From an uncultured Acidimicrobiales bacterium (lineage in GTDB: Bacteria; Actinomycetota; Acidimicrobiia; Acidimicrobiales; SZUA-35), in NCBI GenBank assembly GCA_938028175.1, contig CALJAE010000195.1, positions 1-7,268 of the forward strand: 7,268 bases of DNA, given 5' to 3'. The stretch's first letter is position 1. Each line of letters starts with the position of its first letter. Below the pieces are notes generated by a model. The model was not told the origin of the DNA. It ran no database searches and saw only the letters and a program-made list of their open reading frames with translations. The position numbers were made by a program, and so were the translations under genes. Shown here one piece after another: positions 1 to 4,722 of this stretch.

Positions 1-288
1 GAGCGCATAATTTGCTCATGGGATCTTGGTGAAGACGATCATGAAACAACTATCAATACAACGCCTGAACCACCTAAGGAATCAACAGAGGAACCTGTGG
101 ATGTAGAAGAGCCACAGGCTGATGAGTCAAGTTCAGAAGAAGTTTTAGAAGAGTCAGTTGTCGAACAAGCTTCTGAAGTCGAATCAGCTGAAGAGTCTGT
201 TGTTGAAGAGGTTCTTGAGGAGTCAGTACCGGAAGATACGGCGACCGACGATTCAGCCTCAGATTCTGAAGAGCCAGAAGAAGCGTAA
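1..288 (+). CDS. C-terminal end of an unidentified protein with an acidic Glu/Ser tail (5' partial)
   Basis: The frame is open from the first base and ends at TAA 286-288, giving 95 residues of a protein that starts outside the window. A GTG at 97 could be taken as a start, but the frame is open well before it, so reading it as a tail is safer. The first residues (ERIICSWDLGEDD) look like the end of a folded domain. The rest is strongly acidic and low in complexity, rich in Glu, Ser and Val, with EEVLEESV occurring twice, and is probably disordered. Family is not secure. A W-x-L-x-x-D pattern before a tail, together with a downstream MutT1-like gene, recalls polyphosphate kinase (ppk lies next to mutT1 in mycobacteria), but this is only a hypothesis. 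A 39-nt gap separates it from the Nudix gene, so cotranscription is possible. Confidence 0.7.
   Translation, partial: ERIICSWDLGEDDHETTINTTPEPPKESTEEPVDVEEPQADESSSEEVLEESVVEQASEVESAEESVVEEVLEESVPEDTATDDSASDSEEPEEA
136..228 (+). repeat. Degenerate in-frame repeat encoding EEVLEESV
   Basis: Codons at 136-159 and 205-228 both encode EEVLEESV, and EESVVE is encoded at 148-165 and again at 190-207. Synonymous codons differ between copies (for example TTA against CTT for Leu). This suggests an old duplication, or selection on the acidic peptide, rather than a recent DNA slippage event. Confidence 0.6.
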
Positions 289-327
289 GCTACTCAAAGC
301 CTTCTTGATTCTACTAGCCTGTCTTAG

Positions 328-735
328 GTGAGTAGTAGTCGTATCGTAAGAGCAGCTGGGTGTGTTGTTTATAGACGCACCAAGGGCGTAGTCGAGGTTT
401 TGTTAGTGCATCGGCCATCGTATGATGACTGGTCTTTCCCGAAGGGAAAGCGTGACGAAGGCGAGACTGACTACGAGTGCGCCATACGTGAGACTCTAGA
501 AGAGACTGGCTACGAGGTTGATCCGGTAGGTGAACTATCTGAGACTTCTTACAAGCTGGCAAGCGGGAAAGACAAAACCGTGCGTTTTTGGTACTCAGAG
601 GTCAATGGTGGCAAGTTTAAAAAGAACTCTGAAGTTGACGAGATCAAATGGCTCGATGTTGATTCTGCGCGAGAGGAACTTTCCTACGATCGAGACAAAG
701 AGCTGTTGGACGAGTTCTTTGCATTGGTGAACTGA
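328..735 (+). CDS. Nudix hydrolase, MutT1-like N-terminal type
   Basis: This 135-residue protein is a single Nudix domain. The Nudix box is complete at residues 40-62: G40, E46, then R54-E55, E58-E59 and G61, the residues that bind the metal and activate water for pyrophosphate hydrolysis. The preceding stretch (LLVHRPSYDDWSFPKGK, residues 25-41) is typical of the actinobacterial MutT1/Ap4A-type group, whose members hydrolyse oxidised nucleoside triphosphates or diadenosine polyphosphates. Mycobacterial MutT1 carries a second, histidine-phosphatase domain that is absent here, so this is the short form. The substrate cannot be read from sequence. The start is GTG at 328; an in-frame TAG lies directly before it (325-327), so no earlier start exists. 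No clear Shine-Dalgarno sequence precedes it. It ends 4 nt before the MFS-like gene, so the two are probably cotranscribed. The product should be cytoplasmic. Confidence 0.93.
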   Translation: MSSSRIVRAAGCVVYRRTKGVVEVLLVHRPSYDDWSFPKGKRDEGETDYECAIRETLEETGYEVDPVGELSETSYKLASGKDKTVRFWYSEVNGGKFKKNSEVDEIKWLDVDSAREELSYDRDKELLDEFFALVN

Positions 736-739
736 TCGT

Positions 740-2062
740 ATGTCGCAGGGGTTCGAGAAGCTGAAGGATTTTGCTTCATCACAGAATCCTCGTTTTGATG
801 CGTTGCTTAGAACTCAGGCAGCCTCAGTCGCAGGTGACACGTTGTTGACAGTTGCCTTGGCGAATTCATTGTTTTTTGAAGTTGATCCCAATGGTGCACG
901 CTGGAGAATTGGTCTTTACCTTTTGTTCACACTCGCTCCGTTCGCAATAGTGGCGCCACTCCTAGGACCTGCGATGGACAAGTTAAAGGGCGGCCACAAA
1001 CTTACCGTCATAGCTTCAGCTGTGGGTCGAGCTTTGCTGATGATCGCACTAGTTTTTTATGTGCGCAACCTTCTTTTATTCCCACTTGCATTCGGAATGC
1101 TTGTATTTAGTAAGACTCATGCAGTAGCCAAAAGTTCTTTGGTTCCTGGGGTTGTTGGGGACCAAGCTGACTTAGTCAAGTCGAACAGTCGTCTGACTGT
1201 GACTGGTGCAATAGTTGGAGGTTTGGCTGGAGCAATTGGTGTCGTTGCATTGCAGCTGTTCAATACTCAAATAGTACTTGGGGTAGGTTCAGCTGCATTT
1301 ATAGCTTGTGCCCTATTTGCTCCGAAAATTGAGATGATGCAGAGCCCGACAAGCCAAGTTTCATTAGAGACGACTCCAACTGCTACTAATTCAGTTGTGG
1401 TGAATTCAACCTCTATGGGTTTCCTGAGAGCCTCGGTCGGCTTCATCACTATGCTGTTGGCTTTTGATCTGAGAGGTGGAGTAGACCCTGGGCCAGTTGG
1501 GCCGGGAGTTGAACTCGGCCATAGGGTAAGAGAGGCCCTGGGCTTCGAACGCCTGGTCTTGTCGTCGGGCGGAGCGCCGCCTTGGCACTTCGGTGTAGCG
1601 CTGGTCGGGGCAGGACTCGGAGGTTTGACAGGCGCAGTCGGCGTTACATGGCTGAGAAAGCGATTTGTCGAGGAGAGAATCATTGCCATTGGTTTGGCTT
1701 TCTTGATCGCTGCTGGGATAGTTGCGACTGCAATTCCAAGCACAGTGTTAAGCGCCTTTGTGATCTCTTTAGGAGTAACCCTTGCTTCTCAGGTTGGTAA
1801 ACAGGCTTTCGATTCACTAGTCCAGAGAGACCTTTCAACAGTTAGTCTTGGAAAGACCTTTTCCAGATTTGAATCACGTTTTCAGCTTGTGTGGGTTCTA
1901 GGAGCACTAATTCCAGTGGTCATAGTGCTGCCCTCACAAGTCGGTTACTTGCTCGTTGCGCTAGGAGCCGCAATTGGACTAGTGGTCAACTTGACCAAGA
2001 AACCGTTGGTTCCAATTTCACTTGTAGCGAAGATCCCTAGCTTTAGAAGAACTGAAAGTTAG
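740..2062 (+). CDS. MFS-type membrane transporter of unknown substrate
   Basis: This 440-residue protein has about twelve hydrophobic helices, roughly at 25-46, 57-78, 88-108, 110-128, 152-173, 178-194, 227-244, 283-304, 313-332, 335-352, 382-398 and 401-418. GPAMDKLKGGHK (76-87), between helices 2 and 3, matches MFS motif A (GxxxDRxGRR-like). The segments GDTLLTVALANSLFF (32-46) and RFESRFQLVWVLGALIPV (376-393) resemble a widespread actinobacterial MFS family with no assigned substrate. The start is ATG 740, 4 nt after the Nudix stop, without a strong Shine-Dalgarno, which suggests translational coupling. The loop between helices 7 and 8 (residues 243-282) is long, Gly/Pro-rich and encoded by unusually GC-rich DNA. 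The stop codon overlaps that of the convergent gene. The fold assignment is firm; transport function is inferred from family only. Confidence 0.85.
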   Translation: MSQGFEKLKDFASSQNPRFDALLRTQAASVAGDTLLTVALANSLFFEVDPNGARWRIGLYLLFTLAPFAIVAPLLGPAMDKLKGGHKLTVIASAVGRALLMIALVFYVRNLLLFPLAFGMLVFSKTHAVAKSSLVPGVVGDQADLVKSNSRLTVTGAIVGGLAGAIGVVALQLFNTQIVLGVGSAAFIACALFAPKIEMMQSPTSQVSLETTPTATNSVVVNSTSMGFLRASVGFITMLLAFDLRGGVDPGPVGPGVELGHRVREALGFERLVLSSGGAPPWHFGVALVGAGLGGLTGAVGVTWLRKRFVEERIIAIGLAFLIAAGIVATAIPSTVLSAFVISLGVTLASQVGKQAFDSLVQRDLSTVSLGKTFSRFESRFQLVWVLGALIPVVIVLPSQVGYLLVALGAAIGLVVNLTKKPLVPISLVAKIPSFRRTES

Positions 2063-3267
2063 AGATCTTCAATCCCAGAGATATCATCGGGAACTTCAAA
2101 GATCGATCCGTCTTCGCTGCCGTAGCCGATGCGCTCAAGCCATAAGCCGGGAGCTGCGACTTCAGATGCAGTAGGCAGATCTAGTTCGTTGTCCCAGAGT
2201 CGTTCTAGACCATCGTTGCCTGAGCGGTCAATGACACCGTCAATGAATTCTCGACCCAATCGAACTGTGTTATTGCTCATGTTGATACCGAGAAGCTTTT
2301 GCATGAAGTGATCTGAGTCACTTGATTGGTCTTGTTGCTCAGCAATAGCAGTCTTGATGTTATCGAACGAACTCACGAGTGGGCCAGCGATTTGATCCAG
2401 CTGATAGTCAACAAAGCCAAGTATGGGAGCGATCAAGGCAGTTATCTGAGGGACAAGGAGATCATGAGCTGGAGATTGCATCATCGACAAAACAGCATCG
2501 GGAGAGTTAAAGCTTTCTGCTAGTTCCTGGATTTGCTGAATCGAGTCCAACGATTCGAAGTCTGTTTCCATAAAGTCGGTGTTGGCCTGAAAGGCTGCGG
2601 CGTAATCAATAAAGAGGTCTTCGGCACGGCGACGAACATGTTCAATAGCAAAAACAGCATGCATAATTGCGTTATGTAGAAGCGTTGTTAGGTAAACCTC
2701 GGTTTCTGGTGCACTTGCAGCCTTTGCAATTGCATCCATGTTCTCCGGGACCAACAGTATTGTGTTGCCCGGGCGAGGAATAGGTAGGTCGTATTGGCCG
2801 AGAGTATGTGCAGCTAAGTGTCCAAGCATCGATCCAGCACTAGTAGCTACCATTACTGGTCCTAGTGAACTAAACACTTGGCTTAACATCGCTGCGAACG
2901 GATCGCCGCCTGAGTCTGCTTCAGGGGTTACCTTAATAGCTTCGCCGAATCGTTCGAAGAAGGGTCGAAAGACATCAAGGCTTTCAGTCGTCCACTCAGC
3001 CGGGGTGACTACTTTGACGTCTAGTTGTGGCGGTGCCTGGATGCCAACTACTTGTCCAAGGTTGACTTCGGCAACCCTTACTAGTTCTAGAATCTGAGTT
3101 CTAGCTACAGGGTCGACATTCGCTCCCGAAGATTCTTGATTTGCTATCTGTTGTGCCAGCTGGGCTGCTGTTTCCCAAACATCATGGTTTGGCTGTTGCC
3201 CAGAGAACATTTGAGAGAAAGCCATGAAAGGATTCTGTTCATCATCAGGGCTAAATCCAAAGGACAC
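2059..3267 (-). CDS. DUF2342 / zincin-like (type 2) family protein, probably lacking protease activity
   Basis: This 402-residue soluble protein resembles the actinobacterial DUF2342 family, often labelled zinc-dependent metalloprotease or F420-biosynthesis-associated protein. Supporting features are the N-terminus MSFGFSPDDEQNPF, the Met/Gln-rich opening, LGQYDLPIPRPGNTILLVPEN (156-176, read in two parts) and the C-terminal LPTASEVAAPGLWLERI. The usual HExxH-like motif should lie near residues 198-203, but the sequence is LLHNAIMHAVF: H203 is kept, while the first His position holds Asn199 and the catalytic Glu position holds Ala200. The second family motif, recalled as EGWVD, reads ILGFVD (282-287), so its Glu is also lost. 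I infer a non-catalytic or scaffold role. The start is GTG 3267 with no clear Shine-Dalgarno. A small ORF lies 30 nt upstream on the same strand, so an operon is possible. Family confidence is high; function is unknown. Confidence 0.85.
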   Translation of the reverse strand: MSFGFSPDDEQNPFMAFSQMFSGQQPNHDVWETAAQLAQQIANQESSGANVDPVARTQILELVRVAEVNLGQVVGIQAPPQLDVKVVTPAEWTTESLDVFRPFFERFGEAIKVTPEADSGGDPFAAMLSQVFSSLGPVMVATSAGSMLGHLAAHTLGQYDLPIPRPGNTILLVPENMDAIAKAASAPETEVYLTTLLHNAIMHAVFAIEHVRRRAEDLFIDYAAAFQANTDFMETDFESLDSIQQIQELAESFNSPDAVLSMMQSPAHDLLVPQITALIAPILGFVDYQLDQIAGPLVSSFDNIKTAIAEQQDQSSDSDHFMQKLLGINMSNNTVRLGREFIDGVIDRSGNDGLERLWDNELDLPTASEVAAPGLWLERIGYGSEDGSIFEVPDDISGIEDL

Positions 3268-3297
3268 TCGGCCTAGTCTAGAGGCAAGGCGTTAAAG

Positions 3298-3495
3298 TTA
3301 ACTCCACTTGATATCTTCGTTCTCAAGGTTCTTTGACTTCTGCTTATTTTCAGACTTTATTCGCATCAATTCTGACGGATGTATCCATCCCCGAAGCGCT
3401 TGGGGAGGTAGCGTCTGAGGTTTATCTTTTTCTTTTTCGCCCACGTAGATAACAGTACACCAAGGTGTTCGAGGGTGTGGCGCGCCCCGCTCCAC
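3298..3495 (-). CDS. Small hypothetical protein with an LRGWIHPSEL motif
   Basis: This short minus-strand frame (65 residues from GTG 3495, or 48 residues from GTG 3444) ends 30 nt before the DUF2342 gene. The centre reads LPPQALRGWIHPSEL; a W-x-HPSE motif recurs, as I recall, at the cytoplasmic N-terminus of actinobacterial trypsin-like proteases and in small hypothetical proteins. The C-terminal part is charged, Lys/Glu/Asn-rich and without membrane segments. The later start, which gives MGEKEKDKPQ, looks more natural: the extra 17 residues come from a GC-rich stretch carrying a 12-bp inverted repeat, and the longer form would leave only 16 nt before moaE. Neither start has a good Shine-Dalgarno. 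Function is unknown. It may be the first gene of the DUF2342 transcript. Confidence 0.5.
   Translation of the reverse strand: MERGAPHPRTPWCTVIYVGEKEKDKPQTLPPQALRGWIHPSELMRIKSENKQKSKNLENEDIKWS
3457..3468. promoter_or_regulatory. Inverted repeat between the divergent small ORF and moaE
   Basis: ACACC-AA-GGTGT is a perfect 5-bp inverted repeat around a 2-nt centre. It lies in the intergenic space if the small minus-strand ORF starts at 3444 and moaE at 3512 or 3554. Just to its right is the 8-bp palindrome GGCGCGCC (3479-3486). An operator role is possible but not shown; no known regulator is recognised. Confidence 0.25.
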
Positions 3496-3511
3496 CAGAT
3501 AAGTTAGAGCT

Positions 3512-3967
3512 GTGGACTTACCAAACCTATGTGAACGTAATGAACGAGTTTGGTTGGAAATAACTTATGAGGATATAGATGTCTCTGAGGTTAGAGAATT
3601 TGTTACCCAGCCTGACTGTGGAGCACAGGTTATCTTTTCTGGTCAAACAAGAGACCACTCCTCTGTTCTAGAAAACGTAACTCATCTTGAATATTCAGCC
3701 TACGAAGCGTACGTTCTTCCTGTCTTTCGAAAAATAGTTGAGACCGTCATGGATAAAGGACAGGTTCGACGAATCGCTGTTGTCCATAAGTTAGGCAGAG
3801 TGGACCTAAAAGATACTTCGGTCGTAGTTGCAGTATGTTCGCCTCATCGCAGCGAGTCATTTGAAGCGGCACAGTATGTAATAGATGCACTAAAGGCGGA
3901 AGCTCCTATTTGGAAGAAGGAGTTTTCTCAGACTGATTCTTCGTGGGGTGAGCTCTGTACTCACTAG
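3512..3967 (+). CDS. moaE: Molybdopterin synthase catalytic (large) subunit MoaE
   Basis: MoaE pairs with the thiocarboxylated small subunit MoaD and inserts two sulfurs into cyclic pyranopterin monophosphate to give molybdopterin, in the cytoplasm. The 151 residues contain the family landmarks in order: FSGQTRDHSS (42-51), LEYSAYEAY (59-67), VVHKLGRVDL (90-99), SPHRSESFEAAQYVIDALK (110-128) and APIWKKEF (131-138). H112-R113, K128 and K135 keep the spacing of the E. coli active-site residues H103-R104, K119 and K126, so it should be active. The GTG at 3512 gives about 14 extra residues; family members usually begin near LEITYEDIDV, so TTG 3554 is an alternative. Neither has a strong Shine-Dalgarno. 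No moaD, moaA or moaC lies in the window, so its partner is encoded elsewhere. It is transcribed divergently from the small HPSEL ORF. Confidence 0.92.
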   Translation: MDLPNLCERNERVWLEITYEDIDVSEVREFVTQPDCGAQVIFSGQTRDHSSVLENVTHLEYSAYEAYVLPVFRKIVETVMDKGQVRRIAVVHKLGRVDLKDTSVVVAVCSPHRSESFEAAQYVIDALKAEAPIWKKEFSQTDSSWGELCTH

Positions 3968-4013
3968 AGATTTCTAGCCTTACACACAACAAACTCACAA
4001 AAAATTACTCAAT

Positions 4014-4041
4014 TTGATTTGTTTTACTCCTATTTCATGAT
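4014..4041 (+). promoter_or_regulatory. Candidate sigma-70-like promoter for the 4087 gene
   Basis: TTGATT (4014-4019) and CATGAT (4036-4041) are separated by 16 nt and lie in an AT-rich gap after moaE. Both boxes are imperfect matches to TTGACA and TATAAT. Position, about 45 nt before the start codon, and the strong RBS downstream suit an independent transcript. An alternative -10 is TATTTC at 4031. Confidence 0.35.
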
Positions 4042-4052
4042 TGCCTGAGTAT

Positions 4053-4067
4053 GAGGTTCTAGACCTC
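4053..4067. other. Small inverted repeat in the 5' leader of the 4087 gene
   Basis: GAGGT and ACCTC form a 5-bp stem around the loop TCTAG, a few bases upstream of the RBS. It could be a leader hairpin or an operator. There is no T-run, so it is unlikely to terminate moaE transcription. Confidence 0.3.
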
Positions 4068-4069
4068 GC

Positions 4070-4080
4070 AGAAGAAGGAG
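4070..4080 (+). promoter_or_regulatory. Strong ribosome binding site for the 4087 gene
   Basis: AGAAGAAGGAG ends 6 nt before ATG 4087 and contains AAGGAG, a near-ideal Shine-Dalgarno. It is the strongest RBS in the window and fixes the start codon. Its neighbours mostly lack one, which suggests this product is made at a higher level. Confidence 0.85.
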
Positions 4081-4086
4081 CATTCA

Positions 4087-4506
4087 ATGTCACACATGGT
4101 TATCTACAGAGGCTCAGATGGAAAGCCCGGGTACCACCAGACCGACGACATTCATGATGCGGTTGGTTTTGTTGAATCAATGCGAAATGACAAGGGTGTT
4201 GAGCAGGCACGAATTTTCCGACTCGAAGAGGTTGTATTTGAATACAAGCCTTACTACCGAGTCGAGTTAGCTGCCTCGGGTTCCCCTGAAGTTGAGAAAG
4301 GTAAAGAATCTGCTGAGATTTCGGAAAGCTCGTCTGACTCCAAAGATTCAGCTAAGGACAAAGATTCAGCCAAGGACAAAGATAAAGAAAAGTCTAAAGA
4401 TTCAGCCAAGGACAAAGATAAAGATAAAGAAAAGTCTAAAGAGTCTGATGATTCAAAGGATGGCGATTCTGCTTCTGATTCAAAGAAGGGCCTTTTCGGT
4501 CGCTAG
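4087..4506 (+). CDS. Conserved-looking small protein with a Lys/Asp/Ser repeat tail
   Basis: This 139-residue soluble protein has two parts. Residues 1-62 form a compact domain (MSHMVIYRGSDGKPGYHQ at the start, EQARIFRLEEVVFEYKPYYRVE at 39-60 in two strands) that resembles small hypothetical proteins I recall from Acidimicrobiia; no function is known for them. Residues 65-133 are highly charged and repetitive, with KDSAKD and KDKEKS units, and are surely disordered. The protein closes with KKGLFGR, a short hydrophobic-basic end that could be a docking peptide. The ATG is set by an excellent RBS. The gene probably has its own promoter, and it meets a small membrane-protein gene tail-to-tail with 6 nt between the stops. 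A second frame over the repeat (4292-4516) is only a shadow. Function unknown. Confidence 0.85.
   Translation: MSHMVIYRGSDGKPGYHQTDDIHDAVGFVESMRNDKGVEQARIFRLEEVVFEYKPYYRVELAASGSPEVEKGKESAEISESSSDSKDSAKDKDSAKDKDKEKSKDSAKDKDKDKEKSKESDDSKDGDSASDSKKGLFGR
4342..4437 (+). repeat. In-frame tandem repeat encoding KDSAKD/KDKEKS units
   Basis: An 18-bp unit (AAAGATTCAGCCAAGGAC, encoding KDSAKD) occurs at 4342, 4360 and 4396; the first copy differs by one base (GCT for GCC). A second unit (AAAGATAAAGAAAAGTCT) follows at 4378 and, enlarged by one 6-bp AAAGAT step, at 4414. The pair at 4360-4395 is duplicated at 4396-4437. The near-identity of the DNA, not only of the peptide, points to recent expansion by slippage or unequal exchange. 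It covers residues 86-117. Confidence 0.9.
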
Positions 4507-4521
4507 TCACTACTAGCTACT
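4498..4521. terminator. Hairpin spanning the two convergent stop codons, possible bidirectional terminator
   Basis: GCTAGT (4502-4507) and ACTAGC (4512-4517) form a perfect 6-bp stem around the loop CACT. After one mismatch (4501/4518) the stem can continue with three more pairs, GGT with ACT, one of them a G-T wobble. It contains the stop codons of both convergent genes. No U-run follows on either strand, so intrinsic termination is uncertain. Confidence 0.4.
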
Positions 4522-4680
4522 GATTCGTAGAAATATCGCAATTACAGCGATTGAGAGAATTCCGGCAACTAAGATGCCTCCCAGAATAATTAGGCTGCCT
4601 AATGTGAATGCCGCTGTTACTCTCTTCCAAACTGGGATAGCAGCTTCCATGGATTCTTTTTGAGTGATTTGGTGTTTCAT
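4513..4680 (-). CDS. Small single-helix membrane protein (55 aa)
   Basis: The reverse complement from ATG 4680 to TAG 4513-4515 encodes 55 residues. A polar N-terminus (MKHQITQKESMEAAIPVWKR, residues 1-20) is followed by one long hydrophobic helix, about residues 22-51 (SLIILGGILVAGILSIAVIAI within it, 29-49), and a short LRISS end. Support for a real gene: an AGGAAG Shine-Dalgarno 8 nt before the ATG, a clean amphipathic-then-hydrophobic layout, no other gene on this stretch, and a hairpin at its stop. The basic residues K19 and R20 before the helix and R52 after it leave topology open. It is convergent with the repeat-tail gene (6 nt between stops) and divergent from the PDZ-S16 protease (38 nt between starts). 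I do not recognise a family. It may assist or anchor a neighbouring envelope protein, which is inference from position only. Confidence 0.7.
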   Translation of the reverse strand: MKHQITQKESMEAAIPVWKRVTAAFTLGSLIILGGILVAGILSIAVIAIFLRISS

Positions 4681-4688
4681 GATCTACG

Positions 4689-4694
4689 CTTCCT
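4689..4694 (-). promoter_or_regulatory. Ribosome binding site of the 55-aa membrane protein
   Basis: On the minus strand this is AGGAAG, with 8 nt to ATG 4680. Because the gene is short, this RBS is the main support for its start and for it being translated. Confidence 0.65.
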
Positions 4695-4716
4695 AATGCG
4701 TTGTAGTCTAGTGGAT

Positions 4717-4722
4717 AGGTGA
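4717..4722 (+). promoter_or_regulatory. Shine-Dalgarno favouring the later start of the S16 protease
   Basis: AGGTGA, a good anti-SD match, lies 5 nt before GTG 4728. It overlaps GTG 4719, the longest possible start. Translation may therefore begin at 4728, three residues shorter, giving MRLGRWQKVV. Confidence 0.45.

Noticed and set aside
97..288. Stand-alone 63-residue protein from GTG 97
   Set aside because: The same frame is open back to base 1 with domain-like sequence before the GTG and no RBS, so it is the tail of a longer gene.
314..562. Antisense frame over the Nudix gene
   Set aside because: The plus strand holds a complete Nudix box; the antisense peptide is featureless.
1267..1743. 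Long open frame antisense to the MFS gene (158 codons)
   Set aside because: It is opposite a clear 12-helix protein, and its peptide is a Pro/Thr/Ser-rich product of the GC-rich loop with no domain features.
2738..3097. 119-codon plus-strand frame opposite the DUF2342 gene
   Set aside because: The minus-strand frame has recognisable family motifs; this one has no RBS, no domain and low-quality composition.
3964..3977. CTAGA-GATT-TCTAG hairpin at the moaE stop as a terminator
   Set aside because: The stem is only 5 bp, AT-rich, and followed by no T-run, so it is too weak to call.
4292..4516. Second frame over the Lys/Asp/Ser repeat
   Set aside because: It is open only because the repeat unit lacks stops in that frame; the peptide is a Lys/Ile shadow and the 4087 frame has the RBS.
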